DNA of 64,000 nt from Rhizobiales bacterium 65-79 (GCA_001896885.1 MKRJ01000008.1:186001-250000), one strand, 5' to 3'. Shown: positions 47,132-59,297, counted from the stretch's first letter. Notes: a model not told the origin generated them from the letters alone. Numbers and translations: made by a program.

Positions 47132-48343
47132 CTTGATGCAGGCGACCGCGAGGATGAAGCCGGCGGCCGATATGCCGGCCATGGTGGCGAAGCTGCCAGG
47201 CCCGAAGGCGCGGTAGAGCGGCCCGGCCGCCAGCGTCAGCAGGGCGAGCAGCGTGTTGTTGGCGAAATAGGCGGCGCCCTGGGCCGCGCCGATCCTCGGC
47301 TCGGGCACGGTCTCGGCCAGCATCCTCTGCGTCGCCAGGAACACCGCCGAGAAGGAGAAGGCGTGCAGGCCCTGGACGAAGAAGAAGCCGCCGAGCCCGA
47401 GCCCGAGAGGATCGACGAGCGGAAAGAGCCCCCACCGCACCATCGCCATGATGGCGCCCATGGCGAGCACGACGGGCGAGGAAACGCGGCCGAAGACCCG
47501 GCGGAAGACGGCGAACATGGCGACCTCGGCCATCACGGAAAAGGCCCACAGGAAGCCGATCGCGGTTCCGCCGATGCCGGCCTTTTCCCAGTAGATGGAT
47601 GCGAACGTATAGAGCTGCGCGTGGCTCGCCTGCGTCAGCGCCGAGGAAAGCAGGAACAGCACGAAATACGGGTTGCGGAACACCGGCGCCGCGCGCGGCA
47701 GCACCTCGACGGGGTCGAGCGCCGGGCGTCTCGGCGGCCCGAGCCGCGGCGCGACGATGCACATGATGAAGATGCTGAAGAGCGCGGCGACGAGCAGCCA
47801 AGGAAACGCCTCGACGCCGGAGCGGTTGACGACCCAGCCGCCCACTATGTTGGCGCTCAGGAAGGACACCGAGCCCCACACCCGCATCTTCGGATATTCC
47901 GAGCCGTAGCGGCGCACGCCCGAAAGCGTAAGCGAATCGGTAAGCGGGCTGTGCGGCCCCCAGAACAGCGAGAAGACGAGCGAGATGCCGAGCACGAGCG
48001 GATAGATCGGCGGCAGGAAATAGCCGCAGGCAGAACCCGTGGCGAGCAGCGCGAGAAGCATGAGCACCGGCACCCGGTCCGGCGCGCGGTCGGCCAGCGC
48101 CGAAACGGTCGGCCCGGCCACGACGCGGACGAACATCGGCGCGGCGATCAGCACGGCGATCTGCTCCGGTCCGAAGCCGGATTCCCTCAGCCAGAGCGGG
48201 AAATAGGGCAGGTAGAAACCGTTCGGCGTGAAGACGGCGGCGATGAGCAGCGACATGCGCAGCTCGAAATGCCGCGGCTTCACCCGCTGCTCAGGCGACA
48301 GCGGCGGCAGGTTCTGATCGTATGCCGGGGTTTGCAGCGACAT
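47069..48343 (-). CDS. MFS transporter (PPP-type)
   Basis: The 424-residue inner-membrane protein has about twelve hydrophobic segments and resembles the 3-phenylpropionate/HcaT-like MFS_1-like branch (PNGFYLPYFPLWLRESGF, then LADRAPDR). The ATG at 48343 has AGG 7 nt upstream. Its last 20 codons overlap the convergent epimerase gene, so both frames are coding there. The substrate is unknown; being next to a dipeptide epimerase, it may carry a murein-derived peptide, but this is only a guess. Confidence 0.87.
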   Translation of the reverse strand: MSLQTPAYDQNLPPLSPEQRVKPRHFELRMSLLIAAVFTPNGFYLPYFPLWLRESGFGPEQIAVLIAAPMFVRVVAGPTVSALADRAPDRVPVLMLLALLATGSACGYFLPPIYPLVLGISLVFSLFWGPHSPLTDSLTLSGVRRYGSEYPKMRVWGSVSFLSANIVGGWVVNRSGVEAFPWLLVAALFSIFIMCIVAPRLGPPRRPALDPVEVLPRAAPVFRNPYFVLFLLSSALTQASHAQLYTFASIYWEKAGIGGTAIGFLWAFSVMAEVAMFAVFRRVFGRVSSPVVLAMGAIMAMVRWGLFPLVDPLGLGLGGFFFVQGLHAFSFSAVFLATQRMLAETVPEPRIGAAQGAAYFANNTLLALLTLAAGPLYRAFGPGSFATMAGISAAGFILAVACIKLAPERRLRRQDDGAVMDKAG

Positions 48344-48561
48344 GGGTAGCCTGAGTGCGCGGCCGCAACAGCCGCGAACGTTTCGACGCCATAGCACGGC
48401 CATTCGGGCTTCAAAACGGCAATCCTCGGCTGCGGGAGGGCCAGGCTGGCCCATCCGCTGGTCCTGCAGCGCTCTGGCGCAAAGGGGTTTCAGGGCTTAT
48501 GGCGATTGTCATGCGGCGGGAGATCGGGATAGCCTGCCGCAAGGGCATAGGAGGAGAACCG

Positions 48562-49341
48562 GTGGATCTTGGCATCAGGGGCCGCAAGGCGATCGTCTGC
48601 GCGTCGAGCCGCGGCCTCGGACGCGGCTGCGCCATGTCGCTGGCGGAGGCGGGCTGCGACGTCGTCGTCAACGGCCGCGACGCGAAGGCGCTTGCCGCCA
48701 CGGCCGCAGAGATCCGCCAGCGCTTCGGCGTCGAGGTCACCGAGATCGCCGCCGACGTTTCCAGCGCGGAGGGCCAGAAAGCGCTGCTTTCCGCCTGCCC
48801 CGCGCCCGACATCCTGGTCAACAACAATGGCGGCCCGCCGCCCAAGCCCTTCGGCCAGATCGACCGCGCCGCGATCCTCGCCGGGGTCGAGCAGAACATG
48901 ATCACGCCGATCGAGCTGATCCGCGCCGTCATCGACGGCATGGCCGAGCGCGGCTTCGGCCGGATCGTCAACATCACCTCGCTGTCGGTCTATCAGCCGA
49001 TTCCGGGCCTGGACGTGTCGTCCGGCGCCCGCGCGGGCCTGACGGCGTTCCTCGCCGGCGTGGCGCGAACCGTCGCGTCGAGGAACGTGACGATCAACAA
49101 CATCCTGCCCGGCAGGTTCGATACCGACCGCATCCGTTCCACCCTCAAATTCAGCGCGGAAAAGGCCGGAATCTCACAGGAGGAGCAGATGAAGCGCATC
49201 GCCGGCACGGTGCCGGCGGGTCGGCTCGGCACGGCTGAGGAGTTCGGCAAGGCCTGCGCCTTCCTCTGCTCGGCGCAGGCCGGCTACATCGTCGGCCAGA
49301 ACCTGGTTCTCGACGGCGGCTTCTTCAACAGTGCTTTCTGA
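48562..49341 (+). CDS. SDR-like protein with degenerate catalytic site
   Basis: The 259-residue protein has the SDR Rossmann start (CASSRGLGRGCA), but the usual NNAG is NNNGGPP, and the YxxxK catalytic motif is replaced by SGARAG. It fits the BKR-like group that lacks a perfect tetrad, so its catalysis may differ. The start is a GTG at 48562 with a very strong GGAGG 7 nt upstream. It is followed after 48 nt by an FAH-family hydrolase, so the two may act together in a degradation path. Confidence 0.87.
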   Translation: MDLGIRGRKAIVCASSRGLGRGCAMSLAEAGCDVVVNGRDAKALAATAAEIRQRFGVEVTEIAADVSSAEGQKALLSACPAPDILVNNNGGPPPKPFGQIDRAAILAGVEQNMITPIELIRAVIDGMAERGFGRIVNITSLSVYQPIPGLDVSSGARAGLTAFLAGVARTVASRNVTINNILPGRFDTDRIRSTLKFSAEKAGISQEEQMKRIAGTVPAGRLGTAEEFGKACAFLCSAQAGYIVGQNLVLDGGFFNSAF

Positions 49342-49389
49342 TGCGCCGCGATTTACTCGTTCAAAACATCAAAAGAGAGGAATAATTCT

Positions 49390-50232
49390 TTGAAACTGGT
49401 ACGATTTGGCCGGAAGGGCAAGGAAAAGCCGGGCGTCATCGACAAGGGCGGTGTCGTCCGCGACGTGTCTTCGCTGGTGCCGGACTACACGCCCGAGACG
49501 ATCTCCCCCTCGCTCTTGCGCACGCTGAAGAAGGCGGACCTTTCCGCGTTGCCGGCGGCGCCGAAGAACGCCCGCCTCGGAGCGCCGCTCGCCCGGACGG
49601 GGCACTTCCTCGCCATCGGCCTGAATTACGCCGACCACGCTGCCGAAACCGGCGCGGCGATCCCCAAGGAGCCGATCATCTTCTCCAAGGCGCCGAACTG
49701 CCTGTCCGGTCCGAACGACGACGTGCTGATGCCCAGGGGGTCGAAGAAGCTCGACTGGGAAGTCGAACTCGCCATCATCATCGGCAAGCGCTGCGACTAT
49801 GTCGAGGAGAAGGACGCGCTCGGCCACGTCTTCGGCTACGCGCTCTGCAACGACGTCTCCGAGCGCGAATACCAGGCCGAGCGCGGCGGCCAGTGGATGA
49901 AGGGCAAGAGCGGCCCGACCTTCGGCCCCCTCGGTCCGTGGATCGCCACGGCCGACGAAGTCAAGGATCCGCAGAAGCTCGACATGTTCCTCGACGTGAA
50001 CGGCAAGCGCATGCAGACCGGCAACACGCAGACGATGATCTTCGGCGTGGCGCATGTCGTCTCCTACCTGTCGCAGTTCATGGTGCTCGATCCGGGCGAC
50101 GTCATCACCACCGGCACGCCGCCCGGCGTCGGGCTCGGCATGAAGCCGCCGGTCTTCCTGAAGAACGGCGACACCATCCGCCTCGGCATCGCCGGCCTCG
50201 GCGAGCAGACGCAGAAGGTCGTGGCGCGGTAG
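49390..50232 (+). CDS. Fumarylacetoacetate hydrolase-family protein
   Basis: The 280-residue FAH-superfamily protein has GLNYADHAAETG, the metal-binding region DWEVELAIIIGKR and the conserved GDVITTGTPPGVGLGM near the C-terminus. Members hydrolyse or decarboxylate beta-diketone-type acids; 2,4-diketo-3-deoxy-L-fuconate hydrolase is one such. It starts with TTG at 49390, with GAGG 8 nt upstream. It follows the SDR-like gene. Confidence 0.9.
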   Translation: MKLVRFGRKGKEKPGVIDKGGVVRDVSSLVPDYTPETISPSLLRTLKKADLSALPAAPKNARLGAPLARTGHFLAIGLNYADHAAETGAAIPKEPIIFSKAPNCLSGPNDDVLMPRGSKKLDWEVELAIIIGKRCDYVEEKDALGHVFGYALCNDVSEREYQAERGGQWMKGKSGPTFGPLGPWIATADEVKDPQKLDMFLDVNGKRMQTGNTQTMIFGVAHVVSYLSQFMVLDPGDVITTGTPPGVGLGMKPPVFLKNGDTIRLGIAGLGEQTQKVVAR

Positions 50233-50265
50233 CAAGCAGGCCGTGCAAGTGGGGGTGCTGGAAGG

Positions 50266-52584
<2,319 letters not shown>

Positions 52585-52620
52585 AAAAGGACTTTGTGAT
52601 CGACCACTCAGAGGGCCAGA

Positions 52621-52738
52621 TCACCCCCTCCGGCCCTTCGGGCCACCTCCCCCTCGACGGGGGAGGAAAACGGCGCGTCCGGCGCTTTTCCCTCCCCTTT
52701 GAGGGGAGGGTCCGGCCGAAGGCCGGGGGTGGGGTGAA
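52621..52738. repeat. Three-stem palindromic intergenic repeat, family A
   Basis: This is the second copy of the element at 2751-2854, with CCTCCCCCTC/GGGGGAGG and CCCTCCCC/GGGGAGGG stems and outer TCACCCC/GGGGTGA arms. It lies between the convergent maeB and 2OG-oxygenase genes and could serve as a bidirectional transcript end. Confidence 0.82.
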
Positions 52739-52776
52739 ACAGAGCAAGCTCAGATTTGGCTCTTTTAACGGGTCCC

Positions 52777-53493
52777 TCAACTCGCGTCGTGGAAGATGAT
52801 CCCCGTCGTATAGCGCTCGCCGCTCCGGACCCGGCTCACCCCGTGTCGCATCTTCACCCGATAATCGCCGCGCGAGCCGGCTTTTGGCCGGTCGTTGACG
52901 GTGAAGAGCGCGCCGTGCCCGAGCGAAAGCGGCACTACCTCGGCGCGCGACTGCATGCGCGGCCGCTGCTCGGTCATCACGAACTCGCCGCCGGTGAAAT
53001 CGGCGCCCGGTTCGCTGAGCAGGATGACGAGCTGGATCGGGAACACATGCTCGCCGTAGAGGTCCTGGTGCAGGCAGTTGTAGTCGCCCGGCCGGTATTT
53101 GAGCAGCAGAGGCGTCGGCCGCGTCTGGCCGCCGGCATGGCACTGGTCAAGAAAGGCCTGCAACGTGCCGGGAAAGCGCCGCTCGATGCCCATACGCATG
53201 TTCCACTCATTGGCGACCGGCGCGAGGTGCGGGTAGAACGCCTCGCGCAGCGCCGCGACGATCTCCGGCAGCGGGTGAGCGTAATATTTGTACTCGCCTT
53301 CGCCGAATCCGTGCCGCTTCATGACGACATGGCTGCGGAAACGGCCGTCGTCCGGATAAAGCGCGCGGAGCGCCGCGCATTGATCGGCGTTCAGGAGCCG
53401 GCCGGTGGTCGCAACGCCTACCTCGTCCAGTTCACGCGCGATGCCCTGCCAGTCGAGGCTCGACACCAGCTTTCCTGCATCGGGTTTCGGCAT
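52777..53493 (-). CDS. 2OG-Fe(II) oxygenase family protein
   Basis: The 238-residue protein has the iron-binding triad His142, Asp144 (LHQDLYGEHVFP) and His217 (MRHGVSRV), and Arg227 (GERYTTG) for 2-oxoglutarate. This is the prolyl-4-hydroxylase-like double-stranded beta-helix fold. The ATG at 53493 has GGAG 6 nt upstream; a GTG at 53505 would add four residues. It is alone between two repeat regions. The substrate, possibly a protein or nucleic acid, is unknown. Confidence 0.87.
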   Translation of the reverse strand: MPKPDAGKLVSSLDWQGIARELDEVGVATTGRLLNADQCAALRALYPDDGRFRSHVVMKRHGFGEGEYKYYAHPLPEIVAALREAFYPHLAPVANEWNMRMGIERRFPGTLQAFLDQCHAGGQTRPTPLLLKYRPGDYNCLHQDLYGEHVFPIQLVILLSEPGADFTGGEFVMTEQRPRMQSRAEVVPLSLGHGALFTVNDRPKAGSRGDYRVKMRHGVSRVRSGERYTTGIIFHDAS

Positions 53494-53579
53494 GTTCAGC
53501 TCCACCAGGTCTCTCCCGTGAAGCTATGAGGAACACGACCGCAATGGCATTCCGTTTCTTGCGCTGATTGGCGTCAGGG

Positions 53580-53843
53580 GTGCGTCCTTCGAGGCTCGCT
53601 CCGCTCGCACCTCAGGATGAGGGAGGCCGGTGCGGGATTAGGGAGGCTGGTGCAGGATGAGGGCGGCTGGCACAGGATTAGAGAGGCTGGTGCTCGTCAT
53701 CCCGATCCAAAGCACTCATCCGGTCCAAAGCACTCATACGGGCTATTAAAGCCCGGCAATCCGTCAAAACCCGGCGCGAGAGCCGGGGCGCCGGCCTCCC
53801 TCATCCTGAGGTGCTCCGCGGAGCGGAGTCTCGAAGGACGCAC
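53580..53843. repeat. Long inverted repeat with internal tandem arrays
   Basis: The 366-nt stretch 53494-53859 holds no gene. Arms at 53580-53630 and 53791-53843 are imperfect reverse complements of about 50 bp (GTGCGTCCTTCGAGGCTCG ... its complement). Between them lie a four-unit 20-bp array (see 53615), a pair of 18-bp repeats at 53706-53737 with a CCAAAGCACTCAT core, and two small hairpins. One arm is also found as a fragment at 1612. Confidence 0.85.
53615..53694. repeat. Four 20-bp tandem repeats
   Basis: Four consecutive 20-bp units start at 53615, 53635, 53655 and 53675, with consensus GGATKAGGGAGGCTGGTGCA. The first unit is the end of the left arm of the surrounding inverted repeat, which suggests slippage from that arm. 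Copy number may vary between strains. Confidence 0.9.
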
Positions 53844-53859
53844 TTCATCAAGCCGGCCC

Positions 53860-54051
53860 TCAGCTCTTCTTCGACACGTGCTCCGGCTTGCCCTTGCGCT
53901 TGGTCTCGGCGAATTCCTCGAGCTGCTTTTCGCTCATCGATTCGTACATGCTCTTCGATGCGCCCTTGAGCTCGCTCTTCTTGGTATCGCCGCGCTTGGC
54001 CGAAAGAGCCGCGCCGGCGGCCATCTGCTGGGCTTTCGATTTGGCTGGCAT
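53860..54051 (-). CDS. DUF3008-family small basic protein
   Basis: The 63-residue lysine-rich protein (PAKSKAQQMAAGAALSAKRG, then LKGASKSMYESMSEKQLEEF) matches the DUF3008 pattern in length and sequence. The ATG at 54051 has AGGAG 8 nt upstream. Function is unknown; similar proteins are short, soluble and highly charged. It lies after murI on the same strand with 67 nt between them. Confidence 0.85.
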   Translation of the reverse strand: MPAKSKAQQMAAGAALSAKRGDTKKSELKGASKSMYESMSEKQLEEFAETKRKGKPEHVSKKS

Positions 54052-54118
54052 GGGATTCACTCCTGCGTTCTGTTGAGCAGGTGCAACGCCCTTTCGGTCC
54101 GGCGGTTCCCCGCGGCGC

Positions 54119-54925
54119 CTATGGCCGCGCCCGGTTCTCCACTTTTAGGCCAAACCCGTGCATCAGCCGGCACGTCGCCGGATTGGGATTGCCGGAAGTG
54201 AAGATCGCGATATCGCCCGCGCCGGAAAACGGCTCCGTGCCGTCCTGCCTCGGCAAGAGGGACAGCGCGCGCCTGGCGATCGCCTCCGCCGGGTCGATCC
54301 AGTCGACGGGCCAGGGCGCCGTCTTGCGCATCCGGTTGGCGAGAAACGGATAATGCGTGCAGGCGAGCACGACGATATCGGTGCGGCGGCCGTCCTGCTC
54401 CATGAAGCAGGGCGCGATCTCCGCCCGCACCGCTTCCTCGTCGACGAAGCCGTCGCGCATATAGGTCTCGGCGAGAGTCGCCAGATTGACGCTGCCGACC
54501 AGCCGCACATGGCACTTCGCCGCCCATTCGCGGATCAGGTCGCGCGTATATTGCCGCTTGACCGTGCCGGGCGTGGCCAGCACCGAAACGAGCCCGGAGC
54601 GCGTGCGCTCCGCCGCCGGCTTGATCGCCGGCACGGTGCCGACGAAGGACCGGCCGGGGAAATGCTCCCTCAACGCGGCGATGGCGAGCGTCGAGGCCGT
54701 GTTGCAGGCGATCACCGAGATCGCCGGCTGGTGGCGTTCGAGCAGTTGCTCGAACACCCCGACGATATGGCTCCTCAGTTCCGCCTCCTCCCAGTTGCCG
54801 TAGGGAAAGGCGGCGTCGTCGGCGACATAGACGAAGCGGCGGCCGGGCATCAGCACCCGCGCCTCGCGCAGGACGGTCAGCCCGCCAATGCCGGAATCGA
54901 AGAAGAGAACCGGCGCGTCAGCCAT
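54119..54925 (-). CDS. murI: Glutamate racemase
   Basis: MurI (268 residues) makes D-glutamate for peptidoglycan. DSGIGGLTV near the N-terminus, the first catalytic cysteine in VIACNTAST and the second in [11 protein letters not shown] are all present. The ATG at 54925 has GGAGG 9 nt upstream and overlaps the end of the RNA methyltransferase gene by 8 nt, so the two are translationally linked. Confidence 0.95.
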   Translation of the reverse strand: MADAPVLFFDSGIGGLTVLREARVLMPGRRFVYVADDAAFPYGNWEEAELRSHIVGVFEQLLERHQPAISVIACNTASTLAIAALREHFPGRSFVGTVPAIKPAAERTRSGLVSVLATPGTVKRQYTRDLIREWAAKCHVRLVGSVNLATLAETYMRDGFVDEEAVRAEIAPCFMEQDGRRTDIVVLACTHYPFLANRMRKTAPWPVDWIDPAEAIARRALSLLPRQDGTEPFSGAGDIAIFTSGNPNPATCRLMHGFGLKVENRARP

Positions 54926-55787
54926 CGCTGTCGCCCTCCTCGTTCCGGGGACGCGCCCCGCCATGGGGGCGGTGGGCGCGATCGGCCTTCGCCTTGCGCT
55001 CGGGATAGCCGGCGCCGCGCGGCTCCTTGGGCGAGAAATAGTCAAGCGAAGCGACGACGCCGCGCAGCACCTTGATCTCGGCCTCGGTGAAGCCGGGGCG
55101 CGTCAGCACGGCGCGAAGGTTGTCGACCATCTTCGGCTTCTTCGGGGCCGGCCGGAAATAGCCGCGCGCCTCCAGCGCCTCCTCCAGATGGGCGAACAGC
55201 CCGACCAGCTGCTCCTTCGGCGCCGGCACCATCTCCGGGCCGGAAAACGGCGTCGCCGTCTCGCTCTCCAGTCCGGATTTCATCCATTCATAGGCCATCA
55301 GCAGCACGGCCTGGGCGATGTTGAGCGAAGCGAAGGCGGGATTGACCGGGAAGGTGACGATCTCGTCGGCGAGCCCGATCTCCTCGTTGAACAGGCCGAA
55401 ACGCTCGCGCCCGAAAAGGATGCCGGTCTTCTCGCCCGCCACGGAACGGCCGCGTAGCGCCCTGCCCGCCTCGACCGGGCCGCGCACGGGCTTGAAATTG
55501 TCGCGCTGGCGCGCCGTCGTGGCGAAGACGAAGTTCAGGTCGCCGATGGCGGAGGCGAGATCGTCGAACACGGCGACGCCGTCGATGACATGGTCGGCGC
55601 GGCTTGCCGCCGCCCTCGCCTTCTCGCTCGGCCACCCGTCGCGCGGATTGACGAGGCGCAGTCGGGAGAGCCCGAAATTCGCCATGGCCCGCGCCACCAT
55701 GCCGATATTCTCGCCGAGCTGCGGCTCGACGAGGATGATCGCCGGACCATCGCTCGAAGTTGATTGCTCTGGGTCCGTTCCTGCCAT
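54918..55787 (-). CDS. TrmJ/TrmH-type RNA 2'-O-methyltransferase
   Basis: The 289-residue SPOUT-fold methyltransferase has [20 protein letters not shown] (about residues 18-37), [10 protein letters not shown] and the knot motifs [14 protein letters not shown] and [10 protein letters not shown]. It is of the TrmJ family, which modifies tRNA position 32, but rRNA is possible. The tail after residue 240 is rich in basic residues. The ATG at 55787 has GGAG 8 nt upstream. murI follows with an overlap. Confidence 0.9.
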   Translation of the reverse strand: MAGTDPEQSTSSDGPAIILVEPQLGENIGMVARAMANFGLSRLRLVNPRDGWPSEKARAAASRADHVIDGVAVFDDLASAIGDLNFVFATTARQRDNFKPVRGPVEAGRALRGRSVAGEKTGILFGRERFGLFNEEIGLADEIVTFPVNPAFASLNIAQAVLLMAYEWMKSGLESETATPFSGPEMVPAPKEQLVGLFAHLEEALEARGYFRPAPKKPKMVDNLRAVLTRPGFTEAEIKVLRGVVASLDYFSPKEPRGAGYPERKAKADRAHRPHGGARPRNEEGDSDG

Positions 55788-55971
55788 GATCGCCGCTCCG
55801 TACGCGATGCCTCGTGCCACAACCCGCCGGGAAAATGAAGTGTGTCGGCGATGCTGCAATGCGAGGAAGCGGACAGTTCGGACGACCTTGGCCGCGAGTC
55901 TCTCGTGACTTGCGGCCGACTACGCCCGGAGCCGGCCATCGAGGGAATGTTGCCGTTTGGGCGGCTGCCGG

Positions 55972-56520
55972 CTACCAGTGGGAGGCGCGAACCGGGCCGC
56001 TCCTGCGGGGACGGAGCTCGGGCACGGCCGGTTTGCCGAGGTCGATCTCTCCGACCGTTTCCAGATTCTCGAAGCTCAGATGCGCGTCGAACTTGCGGGC
56101 GAGCGCCTTCATGGCGAGGTTGCCCGGATGCGTCGTGACGCGCAGTTTCTCGTAGCCGAGCCCCCGCGCATTCATGATCAGCCGCTCGAACAGCGCGCTG
56201 CCGATCCCGCGGTGCTGGATTTCGCGCTCCACGCTAAAGGCGATCTCGCCGGTTGGTTCGGGCAGATCGGGGCGTTCGTGCAGTTCGGCCGCGCCGAGCA
56301 CCTTGTCGTCCTCGACATAGCCGATCACGGTCGTGCCGTCGTGGAAACAGCGCTCGGCATAGGCCGAAAGGTAGGCATCGTTGGTGACGCCGTTGAAGCG
56401 GTCGTGCCGGCTTTCGGCGTCGAGCCGCAGAAGGTGCTCGCGGAACCTCGGCAGGTCCGAAGGCCGAAGCTGCCTGACGACACCGCGCCAGGGCTGGTTT
56501 TTCAGGGGACTGCGTTCCAT
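55972..56520 (-). CDS. GNAT-family N-acetyltransferase
   Basis: The 182-residue protein has the acetyl-CoA-binding motif A (IQHRGIGSALFERLI) and the N-terminal VVRQLRPSDLPRF segment of GNAT proteins that resemble the acetyltransferase domain of Pat-type enzymes. GAGGG lies 8 nt before the ATG at 56520. It stands alone, with 194 nt to cckA. The substrate is unknown. Confidence 0.87.
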   Translation of the reverse strand: MERSPLKNQPWRGVVRQLRPSDLPRFREHLLRLDAESRHDRFNGVTNDAYLSAYAERCFHDGTTVIGYVEDDKVLGAAELHERPDLPEPTGEIAFSVEREIQHRGIGSALFERLIMNARGLGYEKLRVTTHPGNLAMKALARKFDAHLSFENLETVGEIDLGKPAVPELRPRRSGPVRASHW

Positions 56521-56714
56521 CTGTCGTTCCCTCTCAGGTGTTCCTCCCGGAGCTGACGACTCTTGCGCCTGTGATATTGTGCGCTGCAGCAAATAATGCA
56601 AGTGCCGTGAGAAGTCCTGCTGACGGCTGATGGCAGCAGGGAGGCGGCGTCACCGAGAGACGAGGTCGCCTGGGCGCAGCCAGATTCCCTTTGCAGCCCG
56701 GCCTCATGGCTTCC

Positions 56715-59297
56715 TCAGGCGTCCAGCATCTCCTTTACGACGGTCGCAAGCTGCTTGAGCGAGAAGGGCTTGGGCAGGAAGCCGAATTGGGCGTCCGCCG
56801 GCAAATTCCTGGCGAACGCATCCTCCGCGTAGCCGGAGACGAAGATGAATTTGACGCCGGGGTCGAGCTTCCTCAGCTCGCCGAGCAGGGTCGGGCCGTC
56901 CATTTCGGGCATGACCACGTCCGACACGACGATATCGACCTTGCCGTCGAGCGATTTGTAGACTTCCAGCGCCTCGGCGCCCGAGGAGGCCTCGTGCACG
57001 GTATAGCCGCGCGACTTCAGCGCCCGCATCCCGCCCATGCGCACGGCATCCTCGTCCTCCACCAGAAGGACGGTGGCGGACCCGGAAAGGTCGCGCGAGC
57101 TTTCCGCCGTCTTGGCCGGCGGCGTTCCCTGGTCGGCTGCCGTCCCGGCGGCGGCGGCGCTCGCTGGCTGGGGCACGTGCCGCGGCAGGAAGATGCGGAA
57201 AATCGTCCCCTTGCCGACCTCGGAATCGCAGAAGATGAAGCCGCCGGTCTGCTTGACGATCCCATAGACCATGGAAAGCCCGAGCCCGGTGCCCTTCCCG
57301 ACCTCCTTGGTGGTGAAGAACGGCTCGAATATCTTCTTCATCACCTCGGGTTCGATGCCGGTACCGCTGTCCTCGATCTCGACCAGCACATAGTCGGCCG
57401 GTGTCATCTCCCGCTTGTCGTAGGCCTCGCATTCGGCCGCATGGACGTTCCGCGTGCGGATGGTCAGGTCGCCGCCCCCCGGCATGGCATCGCGGGCGTT
57501 GACGGCGAGATTGACGATCACCTGCTCGAACTGGCCGATATCCGCCTTCACCGGCCAAAGGTCGCGGCCGTGGTCGATCTTCAGATGCACCTCGCTGCCG
57601 GTCAGCCGCGCCAGAAGCATGCGCACGTCGGCGAGGACGTCGGTCAGGTTGAGGACTTCCGGGCGCAGGGTCTGGCGGCGCGAGAACGCCAGGAGCTGCC
57701 GCACCAGCGAAGCGGCCCGGTTGGCGTTCTGCTTGATGTTCATGATGTCGGGGAAGGACGGGTCCGACGGGCGGTGGTTGGTGAGGAGCAGGTCCGACGA
57801 CATGATGATGGCGGTCAGCACGTTGTTGAAATCGTGCGCGATGCCGCCGGCGAGCTGGCCGACCGCCTGCATCTTCTGGCTCTGCGCCATCTGCGCTTCC
57901 AGCGCCTTCTGCTCGGTCGTCTCGACCGCATAGACGATCGCGGCTTCCTCCGCCCCTTCTGCCGCCGTCCCCTCGGCGACGGCGTTGACGTAGAAGCGCA
58001 TGTTGCGCTCCTCGTTGTTCGGCAGGACCGTGTCGATGGGCGGGATGTCCGCCTGCCGCTGGCGCGCCTGGTCGAGCGCGGCGGCAAACCGCTCGCGGTC
58101 GCGCTCGTGGATCACCGTGTCGAGCTTGAGATGCCGATCCACCGAATCGCGATCGACCACGCTCGCGAAAAGCGACAGGAAGGGCGCATTGGTACGCAGG
58201 ATGCGGCCCTCGGCGTCGACGCCGGCGATCGCCATCGGCGTCGAATTGAAGAAGCGCGTGAAACGTATCTCCGAAGCCCTGAGATCGGCGGAGGAATCTT
58301 CGCCCTGCGTGCGGTTGAGCACGATCGTGCGGCTGGCGCCGGGCGTCCCGTCGCGGCTCGTGGTCACGCGATGCATGAAGCGGACCGGCAGGATGGCCCC
58401 GCTGATGGTGGAGAGGTCGAGATCGATGACGGCGTTGCGGGTGGAGCCGGGATCCGCCTTCACGGCGCGGATCAGCGCCATGCCGTCGCCGGCGACCATC
58501 TCTGCGAGGCTCGTCGCGCCCGGCGTGAAGCTCGCGAGGTCGATGCCCAGCCACTCCGCCAGCGTGGCGTTGATATAGGTGACGCGGCCGTCCGGATCGG
58601 CCGAGAAGAAGCCGGCCGGCGCGTGGTCGAGATGGTCGATGGCCTTCTGCAGGTCGAGGAAGAAGCGCTCCTGCTCGGTGCGTTCGCGCGAGATGTCGGC
58701 AAGCTGCCAGGCGGAGAGCGGCTGGCGGCGGCCGGGCGCCTTGAAGGTGCGCGCTTCCACCCGGTACCACCGCGCGCCGGGTTCCGAGCCGGGGCGGATG
58801 GCCTGCGTCAGGCGGAATTCCCCGTCGCCGGCGCGTCCATCGGCGAGATTGGCGGCGAGCCGGCTCACCACCGGCGCCGCCTCCGGATTGTCGGACAGGA
58901 GGTTCTCGACCGTGCGGATGTCGGCGGGCGAGGCTCCGCCGGTTAGTTCCGCATAGGCCCTGTTCGCATAGACGATGCGGCCCTTGGTGTCGGTGACCAC
59001 GACGCCCGCATCCATCGAGCCGAGAAAGGCCTTGGACAGTTCGTCGGCCGTCGAGCGCGGCGCGATCTGGACGAAGCCGATCGCCGTGGCGAAGAGATAG
59101 CCGATGCCGATCATCGCCATGACGCCGAGCATGCCGAGCAGAAAGGGATCGCCGAAGCGGTTGCGAAAGAGCACGAACAGGACCGCCGCGCCGGTGAGGA
59201 CGCCGATGAAGATGACCAGCCGGGTGATGGCGCCGGGACCCATGCTCTGGTCGACCACCGGTTCGGGATAGAACTCCGCGCGGCTTTCCCTTGCCAT
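56715..59297 (-). CDS. cckA: CckA-type hybrid histidine kinase
   Basis: The 860-residue membrane kinase has two membrane helices (about residues 24-45 and 50-73), three PAS-like domains (about 90-490), a HisKA domain with phospho-accepting His488 (GGIAHDFNNVLTAI), an ATPase domain (N-box about 596-609; DSGTGIEPE) and a C-terminal receiver with Asp793 (VVSDVVMPEMDG). This is the layout of CckA, which signals through ChpT to CtrA in cell-cycle control. The ATG at 59297 has AGGGG 5 nt upstream; an upstream open frame is not coding. Confidence 0.95.
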   Translation of the reverse strand: MARESRAEFYPEPVVDQSMGPGAITRLVIFIGVLTGAAVLFVLFRNRFGDPFLLGMLGVMAMIGIGYLFATAIGFVQIAPRSTADELSKAFLGSMDAGVVVTDTKGRIVYANRAYAELTGGASPADIRTVENLLSDNPEAAPVVSRLAANLADGRAGDGEFRLTQAIRPGSEPGARWYRVEARTFKAPGRRQPLSAWQLADISRERTEQERFFLDLQKAIDHLDHAPAGFFSADPDGRVTYINATLAEWLGIDLASFTPGATSLAEMVAGDGMALIRAVKADPGSTRNAVIDLDLSTISGAILPVRFMHRVTTSRDGTPGASRTIVLNRTQGEDSSADLRASEIRFTRFFNSTPMAIAGVDAEGRILRTNAPFLSLFASVVDRDSVDRHLKLDTVIHERDRERFAAALDQARQRQADIPPIDTVLPNNEERNMRFYVNAVAEGTAAEGAEEAAIVYAVETTEQKALEAQMAQSQKMQAVGQLAGGIAHDFNNVLTAIIMSSDLLLTNHRPSDPSFPDIMNIKQNANRAASLVRQLLAFSRRQTLRPEVLNLTDVLADVRMLLARLTGSEVHLKIDHGRDLWPVKADIGQFEQVIVNLAVNARDAMPGGGDLTIRTRNVHAAECEAYDKREMTPADYVLVEIEDSGTGIEPEVMKKIFEPFFTTKEVGKGTGLGLSMVYGIVKQTGGFIFCDSEVGKGTIFRIFLPRHVPQPASAAAAGTAADQGTPPAKTAESSRDLSGSATVLLVEDEDAVRMGGMRALKSRGYTVHEASSGAEALEVYKSLDGKVDIVVSDVVMPEMDGPTLLGELRKLDPGVKFIFVSGYAEDAFARNLPADAQFGFLPKPFSLKQLATVVKEMLDA

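Noticed and set aside
53580-53843. CRISPR array
   Set aside because: The 20-bp units are contiguous without unique spacers, and no cas gene is present.
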